DNA of 64,000 bases from positions 3,032,684 through 3,096,683 of the forward strand of contig CM038716.1 in the NCBI GenBank assembly GCA_021613375.1, written 5' to 3'. The DNA comes from Megaleporinus macrocephalus (Eukaryota > Chordata > Actinopteri > Characiformes > Anostomidae). Both the position numbers and the translations under genes were made by a program. The notes under the pieces are model-generated. The model did no database searches, had not been told where the DNA came from, and worked only from the letters and a program-made list of their open reading frames with translations. Below are positions 44,501-58,338 of the stretch, one piece after another; within the stretch, counting starts at the first letter, position 1, and each line of letters starts with the position of its first letter.

Positions 44501-47500
44501 ATGGCTAAAGTGGTTGTGGTGGTGTTGCTTCTTCTCAATGCACTGGGGCGAGTCGCAGGAATCAGACTGGATGGAAATGGATACACTGACATTCTTATAG
44601 CCATCAACCCAGCAGTGCCTGAAGATGAAGAGCTAATAAATCAAATACAGGTATTATTTTTATTTATATATATTTTAATACAATTAGACATGCCAAATCA
44701 GGATAAGAGGGAAGTTAGGGATGAACCAGTGAGGGGAAAAATGCATAATTATTAATATGCATAATAAATAAACAGGAGCAGTTTCAGTTACATTAGTTTT
44801 AAAAATCTTAAGAATATTAGTTCTATTATATCCGAGTTTAAAACGTTTTCTTCTGAGGGTCTCTTATTTGCAGCCTTTTGTGGAATACAGAAAAACAATG
44901 ATTTATTCTTAACTAACATTTAAATTTAGTGCTAATTTTAAGTTTTATACTCACATTTTTGTCATTTTAATTGTGCTCTTGTATACATTTTGGATATTTC
45001 TGTTTTTAGGGGGTTGAATATGGAGGCATGAGGCATAAATAAGTTTTTACTAACAATGTATGTAGAACAACTTGAGGACTGTAGAATAAATACAACATAC
45101 TTTGTCCCCAAAAGAAACATCCGTTTTATGCAATGAGACACATTCACACAATACATTGTATCAATGTATTGATACAATATAGCCATGAAAAATATTGCAA
45201 TACTATGCTGTAGCGATTTTCCAGTTTTTAAGCCGTTTTATCATATTTATACTGTATTTATTTTTTTGCAGAATATTTAATATCACACTCAAGTTAAGTA
45301 TAGTACAAATGTTTAAAAATTGTGTTACAAATTACTCCTTGTTCTTCTACTTTTTCAATATTTTTTTAGAATATTTGACATCATGCTTAGAAGTATAAAC
45401 TTTGTGCCATTTGTAGAACTTCAAAAGTACTAAAAACACAAAATCAGCAAATAACTCGATCAACAGCACTCAAAGTAATGTCTTTGAAAACTTGCCCCTA
45501 AAAAATATTTTTTTAGTACGCGAGTACAAAAAAACACCAAGCCAATGCTTTACACCAAAGCTAAAACTTTCCCCTTTCAAATTGAGATTCAAGTTTACAT
45601 ATGACAACTTCATCACAGTGTAGAAAGCTTTGTTGTACTTATAGCACACTGCATACCAACTGAAGGTAGTAAATACACTACAGTGCAAAAGCACCTAAGC
45701 TCATTGTTTAAAAGCCTTATCTTGGCAATAAGTGTATTTTCACCAGTAAGTACACCAGATATCATTAAAACAGATGTAAATAATCATAAATACACACATA
45801 CAATATAAAGTACTATGAATATCTTATTTTGAAAGAAGTCAATACTAGTTAATAGTTAATAATAGTTTAGTCCAGATTTCTCCTGGACGAATTGATTCAG
45901 TTCCTTCAGCAGCAATCTTGATTTAGCTTAATGAAGTAGAGCAGTCAAAGCAGGTATTAGATGAGAACTGTAAACAATACTGGGTTGTTTCCACAAGGAG
46001 TACAGTACTGCAACACTAACAGTGATGTGTTTTGTTTAGATAGATGAAACAGTAATTCTTAGATTACTAGATCCCACATCTTTGTTGAATTTCATCTTAT
46101 TAGCGAGAAACAAAGGAATGTTTAGGGGCAGCAGCTATAAATCTGTGTGATGATTATGCCTTCCTGACCTGTCCTGATTAATCTATCTGTGGAGCAACTC
46201 ATCATGCTGTCAATCTCAAGGCTGCCAGTCATGGGAAGGAGGGTGGAGTCAGAAATGGACTTTAGGTTTATTTCTGCAGAGCTGCGAATCTGTGATCCTA
46301 ACATATTTTTGTGTATATTATGTATCTTTGTCCACAGGAAATGGTTATTAATGGATCAGAACATCTGTTTCAAGCTCTAGACAACAAGGTGGTCATCAAG
46401 GAGGTGAAAATACTAGTACCACCAACCTGGAACGGAACTTACCGTAAAGCAAGAAGAGAAACCTATAAAAAGGTACACAATTTAGTCAGTTTACCATTCT
46501 GTATAGTGATTGTGGAGACAACATGTTAATGTTAATTCCAAATATTATTGTGCTTATTGTCTCCGTGTGAGAACAGTCTTATAATCGTTTTCTTATTTTA
46601 GGCCAAAATTATCGTTGATTACCCAAACCCAGCGTTTGGTGATGACCCGTACACTAAGCAGATAAAAGGTTGTGGAGAAGAGAGCGAGTACATTCACTTC
46701 ACCCCAGACTTCCTCTTAAACGACAATCTTCTTAATGCATATGGGCCCAGAGGTAAGAGCTTTCCAATTCTATGTCATATTCTAAAAATAGAGTAACAAG
46801 CTATTTGACACCAGCAGGGAGATTTACAAGATTTACAAGAATGCCATAATGGATGTATGACTTCTTCTGTTAATAAGTATGTTTAATTTTCAGGAAGGGT
46901 TTTTGTGCATGAGTGGGCTCACCTCAGATGGGGGGTGTATGATGAATACAATGAGAAAAAGCAATTCTACTTATCTGTTAACCAGCAGAGCGAACCTACA
47001 AGGTTGTATGAACTTAAAATCAAGTATAAATTTCTCAGTACAATTTCTCAGTCTTTGTATATACTTACAAATATCTTTCTGTGTATTTGTTTACCTTAGA
47101 TGTACCAGGCAGATATCTGGCCAGTCGTTTGAACTGGTCAATGGAAATTTTCTGCCTTGCCGCAATGATTTGCAAACTGGGTTACCTACCAAGGAATGTC
47201 AGTTCTTTACAGATAGAGATCAACAAACGAATGCATCAATAATGTACATGCAAAGCATAAACTCAGTAAGTTGAACATATAAGCAGAGCTAATGTAGTTC
47301 TATGGTTTACTTTGTTTTCTGAAATAGACGTATACAGCCGTAAGACCTCTAGAACACTATTAAGTAGCTAAACTCACTGAGCACATCCTCTGAAGATCAC
47401 TAATGAGACCAGGTTGGGATATTTTAGGAATATATTGAAATCGTTATTTCTTGATGTCCATGAACAGCACAGTCTAACACAGTAACTCTTTCTGTAGGTG

Positions 47501-48407
47501 ACAGCATTTTGTCAGGAAGAGGAACATAATGCTGAAGCCCCAAATATGCAGAACGAGAAATGTAACAATAAAGCTACACGTACAGTGATTTTTCAAGACT
47601 CTGTAGACAAGGACGCCCTTCAGACTTTAACACCTCTACAATCCCCACCACCACCCCCAACATTCCGGGTGGTCCAGAGGCGACATCGGGTCGTCTGCCT
47701 CATCCTAGATGTCTCTGGAAGCATGCAGGTATGGTATTATACAACAGACTTTTACAAAACAAATGTAACAAAACTTGTATAAAACAGAGATGATGTCTTA
47801 AGAAGCATCCTCATAGCCAGCCTGTGATAGCAGTTTGACCTGTAAGCACATGCCTGCCCAGAGAGAAGCTGCTTGTCACTTATATAGAGAACCTGGTGGG
47901 ACTGGCCTAGGATCCAATTTTTTGTGGTAGCTATTGGCGTAGGACCCGGGAGGAAGGGGGGCACCCAAAAATTAAACCACAGAAAAGCGGAAACTTTTTT
48001 AAAACGTTTATTTTAAAAGCTTGTTTTGGCAGCCTTCGCAATTCAGGCGCTGTGTTTGTTGTTAGCAACCGGCTCTGGATGTTAGGTGGTCTGGTTCTTT
48101 CACTTTGTTAAGGCTTGTGTTGAGATGCGGGGTCAGAAATATCCTGCAGTCAGCAGATTCACTGACCCGAGTTCTCGCCTCTCCAGCTTTAAACGCGAGG
48201 TCAGTGATGAAAGCAATAAATAGCAACGATGACCATATATACTGCAATAAAATGGCTTTTGTATAATTTGTTGTTATGGTAACAGACTAGGAGGGTTTGG
48301 GTTAGCTAACGTTTATATTAACTTTAGTCAGAAAGCACTCTGAAACGTAAAGTTACATTACTCACAGGCCACATCCCAAACTGCAGACTGTTACTACACT
48401 AAACACG

Positions 48408-48484
<77 letters not shown>

Positions 48485-51400
48485 ATGAAATAAATAAATG
48501 AACAAATAAATAAAGGACACCATCATTAGAAGTGCTTTCAGTAGTTTAGTATGTAATTTTCCAGAGGGTGCTGTTTGGGACACAGCCTTACTGTCTAACA
48601 TTAATGTTAGTCTTGTCTAGTCAGGAAACCTTAACATACATTATTTTGTCACTTCATTTTAGCAATATGCTCCAAAGAAAATAATAATTTCTTTGGTTAT
48701 ATATGTATATAATTCAGACATTGCATGTATAGTTTAAAAGTTTTTTGATAACATTACCATGTAATGTGGAGCATATTGTTTAGTTTGTAAAGTGATCTTT
48801 AATTGGATTTATCTAATAATAAACAGACGTACAGATAATGTTGTATTTTATTTATTTATATATAATGTACTGTAATTCCACAAATGTTGTTCTATGTCAC
48901 TATACATACAGTGATTTACTACCTTGCCTACAGTGGAATCAGCTTATAGGTAATATTTTAGAGGATAGGGTGGGCTTTGATTCATATTAGCAAATGTGTC
49001 CTCCCAAATGTCAAACCTGCTCCTACGCCCTTGGTGGCAGCCACAGTCAAATATATGTGTATACAACAGCGAGTGGACATAGCATTACTACTTTAAATGA
49101 AGGTGAAAAAAGAAAACATACAGGAAGAAATAATGACATTTTATAATGTTTTTAATGTTACAGTGGATGTTATTATGCAAAGATTTTTGCCAGTCTGATT
49201 GCGTTTATATGAATTATACAACCCCAATTTCAAAAATCAAGTAATGCTGTGTAAAATGTAAATAAATTTGGCTTAGCTGTTATTCATTAATACCACCTAC
49301 TTTTTCAGCCTTATGTTGTCCTGTCCCAACTTCTATGAAATGCATTGCTGCCATCAAGCTGCCATCAAATGAGTTCATAAATATCATGAAATGTTAAAAT
49401 GTCTCACTTTCAACATCCGATATGCCTTTTATGTTCTATTGTAAAAAAAGATATGCGACTATGAGATTTGCAAATCATTGCATTCTGTTTTTATTTACAA
49501 CATCCCAACGTTTTAGAAAATGGGCTTGTTTATTAAGACTTTTCATACGCACATTCTTCTTAGTAATCTGATGATAATTTATGTCAATTTACATGCATTC
49601 CTCAAGTAATGAAAGTATGTGTTGAGTACCGCTTTGTGTGGACATTACCGTTATGACAAATATCACATGAGTCTAGTCAGAGCGAGACAAGCAGCTGTGT
49701 ATATAATTACTTAAAAATTATGGAAGACTCAGGAAAATGTAATTCACTGTGATTTAGTCATTCATCCATTCAAAATAATAAAATGTGCTGCAAATTCAGA
49801 GAGACTCTGCCAACTCTGAAAACACTTTCATCAAAATGACGTCACTGGCGTTACATGAACCTTCGGAAATAGCGTTTCAGAGTTAGCCGCAATTTAAAGG
49901 ACACCACAGATATTCCTTTCCCTTTGTCAGTGTCAATGAGTTTGTAACACATTTTTCATTGTACTGTGCATACTGTCTTGTCACCCCCACTTACATTACA
50001 GCAAGTATATAACTCTTCTTTATTAATCAACGAGTAAAGAAAACAATGTCTTGGTTGTAAGACATAAACACTCCTCCCAATATACAAAGGATCACATGAA
50101 CTGTAAACCTGAGAACTTGTAGAACGTTGGAATTGTGTAATATTTGGTTTGTCTTTTGTTTAAAGGGTGAACGAATTCTTCGACTACAGCAAGCTGCTAC
50201 ATTCTTCTTAAGCGAGATTGTGGAGGAGGGAGCGTATGTGGGCATTGTTAAGTTTAGCACTGATGCACACACTATCAGCTCACTGACTGAAATAAATGGT
50301 AAAGCTTCAAGAGATGCTTTAATTAAACAGTTACCAAAAACTGTTGGTGGATCTACAAATATGTGTACAGGACTTAGAAAAGGCTTTGAGGTAAGACACA
50401 GTCTTGGGCAAGTTTGCTCTGTCTGGGTTTTTAGTATAAAAAAATATACATTCAGTCTTGACTTAATCAAGTAAATCAACCCAGAAACTTTTTATCATTT
50501 TTCCTCAGGTCCTTCAAGAAGATGACAAAAGCACAATAGGAGATGATGTCATTTTTCTGACGGATGGTGAAGCAACAGATAACGTTGCAGATTGTTTAGG
50601 CTCAGCAGTGGACAGTGGTGCCATCATTAACACTTTAGCACTCGGTCCAAATGCCTCTGACGTGCTAAGAACTATGGCAAATCAAACAGGTAATACAGGC
50701 AATGGAAATATACTGATATAGACCTCATTTACACCAGGTCACTTCATGTAACTAGTATTTGGATTGATTTTAGCCACACGCATTGATACTCTGTAGTCAA
50801 ATGCATCTTCGTTTAGATGGACTGAAATCTGATTGCTGTGTGGGACAGAATATGCAAATTCTTAGAGAGACCCATGCATTTACCTGCTATAACATCACTT
50901 AAATGCATCTCAGACCACCTCCTTAAGGGGTTTGAGCCATCAGATTTTCATCTTCAGATATAATCCTAATACTCAAGATGCATGGGGACCAGATTTAAAT
51001 AGATTTTGATTCTGAGTTTCACCTTTGTTTAATATGTGATGAGACTAAACAGTACCAGTTTGGTACAATAATGGTTTTATTATATTTGCTTTTTTTATTA
51101 GAGGGACGTTTTGTGGTGGCTAATGATACTTTGGTTTCCAACCAACTCGTGGAAGCATTTTCTTCATTAGCACTGTCAGACGGAGATCCCATCAAACAAA
51201 CAATTCAGGTGAGCTACATAAAGAAGAAATGGTTCTGCTTGGTGTTGAAGTGTCCAACATTGTTTTGCTTTAATTGTTGTTGTTTTTTTTAAAGCTTGTG
51301 AGCATTGGAAAGATCACCACCATTTGGTTCAATGGAACAGTGCCCATAGACAGCACTGTAGGAAACAGCACCACCTTCACAATCATCTATGAAAGAAGTT

Positions 51401-53536
51401 CACCCAGTGTGTACATACAAACACCAAGTGGTTCAATTTATAATCAGACTCATATCACTGATAATCCGGATACAAGGACAATCGCTTTAAACATTCCTGG
51501 AACTGCAGAGGTATGACATTGATTCTAAAGAGTCAACACTTACTTCAAAGTCATTTTTGACTAATTTAATATATGAATGGATAAAATCAAAACAGACTTA
51601 TCAGTCTATACTGTATCTCTGTCATATGCAGTAAATGAAAGATGTATCATAATTAACATCAAACTTCATGACTTTCATTCATTTTTCCCTTTTCACTTGT
51701 GAATGGCAGCCTGGAGAATGGAAATACAGCTTCCTGAACAGAGAATTAACCGCTCAGACTATTACTTTAACAGTAACGAGTCGGGCAGCCCGTACAGATG
51801 TTCCTCCGGTCACAGTTCGGGCTCAAATGAACCAGCTGACCAGTGATGGCAGTAAACCTATGGTAGTTTTTGCTGAAGTCAGACAGAATTACAATCCTGT
51901 GCTGGGGACCGAAGTTATCGCCACTCTCCAGTCAGATACTGGTCATACAGAAATCTTATACCTCCTGGATAACGGAGCAGGTACTACTCTTTAATTCTGG
52001 CTACTTGTGACTAAACACTGCAGGTTTTAGTCATTCTTATATTATGCACCATATGAGGTTGAATTAAATAACTCTAGAGACAACTCTTCTTTTACAGGAC
52101 CGGATATTATGAAAGATGATGGCATCTATTCTAGGCATTTTACAAAATTAAGGACTGGAAGGTACAGTCTAAAAGTGGACGTGAGAGACTATGAGGACAA
52201 GAGGAAAAAGAGGTTTTCACTTAACAGATACAGTGGTGCCCTGTACATCCCTGGATATATTGTGGATGGTAAGTATGGCCACCTTTCATCACACTACATA
52301 AGGAGACGGCTCCTTTTAGAACATTAATATGTTTCTGGAATAAACAGTGCTTGAAATACCAGGCTTTGATTTGAACATTCCCACTGTTGTAGAACTCTCC
52401 GCTATTGTCTAACCACAACATTAACAAGGCTTGAACTGTGAATTGTTATCTTGTAGTGTTCTACCACATCATCAAAACACTTTTTGCCTTTGCTCTACTG
52501 CCTTAATTGCATGCCCTCTAGCATCAGCATGCTCTTCTTTTAAGGTCAAGTACAGCTAAACCCTCAGAAGCCTCCAGTGAGTGTGCAGTCAGCAGATGTA
52601 GGCAGTTTCACAAGAACAACCACTGGAGAGAGCTTTGTGGTGTGTGTTATGTCCCTGGGCGCAGCCCCACCCAACTTCCCTCCCAACAAAATCACAGATC
52701 TGAGAGCTGAAATCCATGAGGACACTGTGTTTCTCAACTGGACGGCTCCTGGCGAGAACGCTGACCAGGGAACAGGTAAATATTGCGCAGTTCCAGTTTA
52801 AATGACCCAATGCTTTATCAATCCTCTATTGATACGTGTTGGTAAAGCAAACAGCTTGTGCAAAGAAAACAAATGCATATAATTCATGCTGAATGAATTA
52901 CGAATGTATCTGTAATTTAATTGGTTAATCTTTAATATCACACACAAACAGCAGTTCCTATTGCTATATTGCCAAGACATACATATTAACATACTAATAC
53001 ATGCACAGACAGCACTATAGAGTTTAACACATCAATTAACACACCTTATTTAACCCTCTTGGGAGAGAAGTAGGCCCTCTGTGACAGCAGTGTATATTTG
53101 GTGCAATCAGTATCATTCTAATAGTTTTCTTTCTTTTCCTTTTTCAGCTGAATCCTATGAAATCAGATGGAGTGAACGTTTGGAGATGCTGCAGAACAAC
53201 TTCAGTGATGCTAATCTAGTAAACACATCTGCACTCCAGCCACATGAAGCAGGTTCAGATGAACAGTATTCTTTCCTACCTGGTATCGTGATCCAAAATG
53301 GAACCACACTCTTCTTCGCTATTCTATCAGAGAACAAGGACAAAATGAAGTCGGAGATATCCAATGTTGCTCGAGCAACAAACTTTGTCCCAAGTCTTCG
53401 ACCTCAAGCAATTTCAAATCCAGGCCTGAACCTGACTGCTTTAGTGGTCTCAATCACTGCAGTAACCATGGTGGCATGTCTCATAGCTGTTGTAACCGCA
53501 ACGGCAATGAAACCAAAGAAAGTTATCACAGTTTAA
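44501..53536 (+). CDS. clca: Calcium-activated chloride channel regulator (CLCA), copy C
   Basis: Fourteen exons give 910 codons: 44501-44650, 46338-46472, 46602-46752, 46894-47002, 47100-47265, 47498-47728, 50166-50390, 50509-50689, 51102-51208, 51295-51510, 51710-51980, 52098-52268, 52545-52775, 53148-53536 (TAA). Every junction is GT-AG with the same phase as A and B. Features in order: signal peptide (1-20, [20 protein letters not shown]), HEWAH at 151-155, cysteine-rich segment, DVSGSM (308-313), GSTNMCTG and FLTDGEATD of the VWA metal site, beta-rich region, fibronectin-like end, transmembrane helix near 877-902 and the short tail KPKKVITV. Exon 12 has two extra codons, with a lysine/arginine-rich stretch (DKRKKRF), in the region where CLCA proteins vary. 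Exons 7-9 differ clearly from A and B. The inferred role is as for A. Intron 6 holds two mobile elements. No disabling change is seen. Confidence 0.95.
45155..45178. repeat. 24-base palindrome in CLCA-C intron 1
   Basis: ATTGTATCAAT, GT, ATTGATACAAT: 11-base perfect arms with a 2-base spacer. It could be a chance hairpin in AT-rich sequence. Confidence 0.8.
47936..49032 (+). mobile_element. Family M3 element in CLCA-C intron 6
   Basis: The left end GGCGTAGGACCCGGGAGGAA and the right end, on the other strand, AAGGGCGTAGGAGCAGGTTT share GGCGTAGGA and so look like degenerate inverted ends. The right ~200 bases match, inverted, 56975-57160, and the block CTGCAGACTGTTACTACACT at 48380 matches one near 57205. 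A (TA)n tract has expanded inside it. No transposase frame is visible; the superfamily is unknown. Confidence 0.55.
48409..48478. repeat. (TA)n microsatellite inside the M3 element
   Basis: About 35 uninterrupted TA units. Confidence 0.98.
49219..49521. mobile_element. Tc1-type MITE in CLCA-C intron 6
   Basis: The left end ACAACCCCAATTTCAAAAAT, then AAAATGTAAATAAA; the right end, on the other strand, CCATTTTCTAAAACGTTGGG, TTGTAAATAAAAACAGAATG and CAATGATTTGCAAATCTCAT. This is a common fish repeat whose ends match the relic at 27874-28985. The internal transposase region is absent. Confidence 0.7.
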
Positions 53537-55822
53537 ATTCACAGAAAAACTGCTGAAGCTCATCATGTGATCTTTATTGACCGAACATTTCAGCCAGGAG
53601 TGGCAAACAAGTGAACATGCAAAGCATACGGGTGCATGTACGCAACGCCGGCTAATGTTTCATTCCGTATTGCATTTTTGGATGCTGGGAACGGTGGTAC
53701 GAGCCTATTTGGACCAAGCAAAAGCTGATTAAGGGCATTTTCACACTACAATTTTTCCTCCCGGACCCAAGACCTGCAAGTTTGTTGTTTCATGTTTAAC
53801 ATTGGAGGCTTTTTTAAGCAACTGCACAGTCTTATAGGCCTGCCTCCATGTTTCATCTGGCCCATGTGACCCATCTGGCCAAGTCTTGATATGTTGGGTT
53901 TTGGGAGGTTCCTGCTGTAAAATGACAGGATTTGCTATAAACTTGCATAAACTTCTCACAAACTCTCTAGCATTTTGTGTGACAGCCAACTGTGTCTGAA
54001 CGAACTCACTTTAATATATAGGCATAGTATGTAAGAAATGAACTGGTGACCAACCAACATTACGTATTATTACAAGCATTAAGTAAATGTATAGCTAATA
54101 GCAAGACAATTCCAACCACAATTGCATTTATTAACACTGTTTACTTTTTTGTTCTTATACTTTGTATGTAAATAATGTCTTGTAAAAAAACTTGTTTAAC
54201 TGTAATAATATTCAAGAACTAAATGCATGATGTAAGTACATGTAAATAATGTATGTAAAAAATAAACATATTATTACATATTACATATTATTACATTGTC
54301 TTAAATTTAAAATGTGCTTTTGTGCAGTGTATATATTTCAAGTAATGATTGTATATACCATTCTCAGAAAATTAGATAATAAGATAATCCACTTGAGAAA
54401 ATCAAAGTAAAATAAGTGAGAAACAGATGTTTCCAAAACAAGTGTTAACATTTTCATCTCAGAGAGATGGCAGAGATGTAAATCTAAATAAAAAAAAACA
54501 CAGGTGGTTCTCTCCATGCTTTACTATGAGAAGACAATTAAATGCTATGGGTTTAAAAGGATGTATAATTGTCAGAAGTCCAAAAACAAACAGAGAACCA
54601 TAAAATAAAAAGTAAGGCAAATCAGACAAAAAGCTAATGGTGTTCTCAGGACAATGAACTCTCCAACACTGAAACCAGAAAATGCTACTACTAAGACTGA
54701 ACGTGTACTTGCAGGTGTTGCAGGAAAAAAAATAAAACACTACTGTGTGGATAAACGTGGCCTTTGTTGCAAGGTAGTTAAAAATGTTTGAAAATGTATA
54801 TATTTTTTAAGATGATAAATGAGATACATTTCAATATTGATGCATCCTGTCCTGCTTTAAAGTGAACTTTTTTCCATTAGAACAGCTATAATTTGGAATA
54901 AACATACTTTTTCAAAAAGCAAATTCAAACATGGGAATAAGGCTTTAACCAGAGTAAACAAAAACAAAAGATTAATTTCTATTTTAACACAATTAAGCAT
55001 GTTTTATAATACAATTCATGTAAAGTTAAAATATCTGTAATGGACTTATCTGGGCCACTGGTATTGTATAAGCCCAGTAGTGTTCTAATAAGTCCACTTA
55101 CTTTTCAATTACTGGTGACCTTCTAAACAACATAAACATTATTTTAGTAAATACAATTAAATATTAAAACTGGGAAGCATTATTAATAAAAAAATAACTT
55201 CTTGCATCTAAGCTCAGGATGTCCTCTACAAGCTGACTAATTGAGACCATTTTGTCTATTAGGTTTCTATTAGTCTAGTAATTGCATTTTATTGTTAATG
55301 CTTTTATTACTTATTACTTATTACACATTTTTAAAAGCTTGCATTGTGACAGGAATTTGATCATTTGCATCAATTTTCCAAATAAGAAAACACTGGGGAA
55401 CAAACTAGTTGTACTAGTTAAAACGTGTATACTATACCACTTTCGACCACAAGGGGGACTCAAAGGCGAAGCTGTACCACATGGTAGTTGTCAGCAAGTT
55501 AGCTCCCTAACCCACATCCAAAGCTTGCACACACTTCATTGTTAGATGTATAATTATTGGTATTTTTTGAAATACTACTTAGTATTGCTGTATGGAGCCC
55601 TAGTCTTATTTTTTCCTGTAAAAAAAAAAAAAAAATTAACTAATTCTGTTAACTAATCCAAATATTTTTAGTGAACTTCTGTTTGCCTAGCAACTGCATT
55701 TTTTATTTTATTTATGTATTTACTTTATTGCTATTTTTGATGTTGAAAAAAAGTACATATATGCAATAAAGTTTCCAAAAAAGTTGTAACCCTCTTCACA
55801 ATGTAAATAAAAATCATTTAAA
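53537..55822. other. Region downstream of CLCA-C
   Basis: The 3' flank of CLCA-C. 53715-53800 (CTGATTAAGGGCATTTTCAC, CCCGGACCCAAGACC) resembles 61165-61250 downstream of pseudogene D. AATAAA lies at 54261-54266. A run of 18 A is at 55619-55636. No gene was recognised. Confidence 0.45.
54261..54266 (+). other. Candidate poly(A) signal of CLCA-C
   Basis: AATAAA 724 bases after the stop, in a very AT-rich setting with no strong GU element. Low certainty. Confidence 0.3.
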
Positions 55823-56546
55823 CGCTACAGCAATTAGCCAGATCATTAAAACCACCACCTTGTTTCTACAATATCTGCCTATTTTATCCGCTGAGCTTGT
55901 CATGTAGAAGCACTTTGTAATTTTACAATTACAGACTGTTAGTTCCTCTCTTCTCTGAATGCTTTGTTAGCCCCCTTTCACCATGTTTCTTAGTGGTCAG
56001 AACCACCACAGGACCAGCGCACAGCAGTTATTATTTGTTTGATGGATCATTTTTAGCACTGCATTGACACTGATGTGGTGGTGGTGCGTTAGTGTGTGTT
56101 GTGCTGGTGTAAGTGAATTAGACACAGCTGTGTTTCTGTGTCCACTCACTGTCCACTCTGTTAGGCACTCCTAATTTGCTGATCCACTTTGTAGATGTAA
56201 AGTCAGATACAATAACTCATTCACTACTGCACTGTTTGTACTGGTCGTCCTCTGGTACTGCATCACTGGTCACAGGACTCACTAGCTGGTTGGTGGACTA
56301 TTCTCAGTCCATAAGTGAGCAAAACTCCAGCAGCACTGCTGTGTCTGATCCACTTATTCCAGCACAACACATCCTGGCCATTAAGGAACAGGGTGAATAT
56401 GGAACAGCAAAGTATACAGAGAAACAGATGGACTACACTTTAAAAGTGTAGAACTACAACGTGCACCTATATGACAAGTGGAGTTGATAAAATGAACAAT
56501 ACGTGTAGAAACAAGGTGTACTTAATGAAGTAGCTGGTCAGCGTAT
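55823..56546. mobile_element. MITE family M2, longest copy
   Basis: The ends are inverted: AGCCAGATCATTAAAACCAC and CACCTTGTTTCTACA on the left against ACCAGCTACTTCATTAAGTA and CACCTTGTTTCTACA on the other strand at the right. Internal blocks GACACTGATGTGGTGGTGG, GGTGGACTATTCTCAGTCCA and TGTGTCTGATCCACTTATTC are shared with 61617-62815; the last is shared with 27319-27694 too. No transposase is encoded, though a 91-codon chance frame crosses it. Confidence 0.75.
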
Positions 56547-58045
56547 GTAGGCAATGTGATCTACACCCCAAATGTAGTCAACCAGCCAAGATATGTTTGG
56601 TGTCCTAGCTTTGCTTCAGTAGCTTTTGTGCCTGAGCTATGAGGCTAACATAGACACCTATAATCTGAGCTTGAGATATTTTGCATCAATATAAAAGAGT
56701 TCACTCTAAGAGGAGGAAAAAAAGAAAGAAGAAAAAGTAGTCTACTTTACAGAACCTAACATGAGATGACATATTAGAAATGCTGATACTAAAAAATATA
56801 GTTGTTGCTGATCATTTATTTTTGTTCTTGGAAGGTAATGACAGGAAAGGGTGGTCTCAGAACGGTGCCTGCTACCGTAAATAATAGCCAATGTTTAGAG
56901 AAGCTCTGTTATTGAATTCATATCAGTTTATGCAGAAAACTGTTTACGTATTTAACAAAAATGCTAATAATGATAAGCCTCCTAAATATTACCTATAAGC
57001 TGATTCCACTGTAGGTAAGGTAGTAAATCACTGTATGTATAGTGATGTAGAACAACATTTGTGGAATTACAGTAAATTACAAATAAATAAACAAAATACA
57101 ACATTATCTGTACTTCTATTTATTATTATATAAATCCAATTAAATATCACTTTAAAACGAAACAAGATTCTCCACTTTTTTTATGTATTTAGTGTAGTAG
57201 TAGTCTGCAGTAGGGGCCATTGTAGGCTTAGAGGTTTAGCTGAGCACCCAAATAAGAACAGCTCATAATATAAAACTACATTTTAAAGTCATTTCGGAAC
57301 ACAATCCGAAATCAGTGTTGGAGAAACACTGTGACTGGGAAGACACCAACAAATCTTAAAAAAACCTTCGTTTAAACATGTATTAAGACATTTTATTAAA
57401 AGTAAAATATAATAAAGAATATATTTGTTTTTTAATTTAAGAGAAAAATATATAGATCCATATCAGTTTAACACATTTTTCTTATTGAATATTCTGCTTC
57501 TGTGGGCTAGGGTGACCAGATGAGAATGAGAGAAAATCAGGGCATTAGACTTGGGAGAGTGTGTCATGACAGAATAATTAGACTAATTTAGATCAGACAC
57601 ACCAATTCTAATTATCAGTTATCAATATTATTACCATTATCAACAGATTCTGAGCATGTTGGCCTTACTCGAATATAAGAATTGAATATCTATAGCTGAC
57701 CTGTACCTCACCGCTGAACCAGGGCGGTGTCCATTTCACCTGTACATTTTATTGGCTATAGAGATGCACTGGCATAGGTTGCTGGGGAAAGAGATGCTTT
57801 TAAAGCTGATGCTGTCTGACTATCTGTAAACAAAGAGAAAAAAGAGACTTCTTTTTGTAAAAAATAGCACAGTTATCATTAAGACATTTGAATGATTCTT
57901 TAATTAGGATAAATAATATTAAATGAAATAAATTTCATTCGTTCCAGTACCAGCGCTTCATGTATTTATAGATGTACTTACCTGACAGCAGTCTGTCCAA
58001 CATCACAACCTAAAAAGAACATCCATGCAGGATTGAATTGCTGGC
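56547..58045. other. Non-genic stretch
   Basis: It contains the M3 copy at 56975-57220. The rest is AT-rich and unassigned; GGGTGACCAGATGAGAATGA near 57510 resembles ends of dispersed repeats but borders are not clear. Confidence 0.4.
56975..57220 (-). mobile_element. Family M3, internal copy
   Basis: The reverse complement of the right half of 47936-49032: AATATTACCTATAAGCTGAT, CACTGTAGGTAAGGTAGTAA, TATAGTGATGTAGAACAACA and TTGTGGAATTACAGTA all match. Its GGCGTAGGA ends are missing. Confidence 0.7.
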
Positions 58046-58338
58046 ACCTGATCTCTGGGACCAATCAGACTTGGACAGCTGGAGCCTCTGATCACTCGCA
58101 TCAAACACTTTGTTGCACTACCATTGAATGATCAGAAGGTGGAGCAGTATATGTTTAAATGGCCAGTGTTTTTTGTGACCTAGTTTCACTTTCTAACCCT
58201 GAGAATGAAAAGATACTATATTATTGCTCAGCTAATGTAGGAATATGTGTCTTTTTTTTTAGGGAAAACTTTCATTTCAAAAATGTCTGTCTGAAATTCA
58301 GCTAGAACGGATGCAAAAAACATAAAAGGAGCCCAGCT
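58046..58338. repeat. Local duplication, unit 1
   Basis: Pairs with 58626-58958, about 580 bases downstream in direct orientation. Shared blocks include TCTCTGGGACCAATCAGACT, ACTTTGTTGC, GATCAGAAGGTGGAGCAGT and AAATGGCCAGTGTTTTTTGT. Confidence 0.85.

Noticed and set aside
50027..50479. 150-codon minus-strand frame
   Set aside because: It is antisense to CLCA-C exon 7 and its flanks; the coding strand is clear from paralogues.
55823..56546. 91-codon frame at 56176-56451 as a gene
   Set aside because: It lies wholly within MITE family M2 and is not kept open in the other copies.
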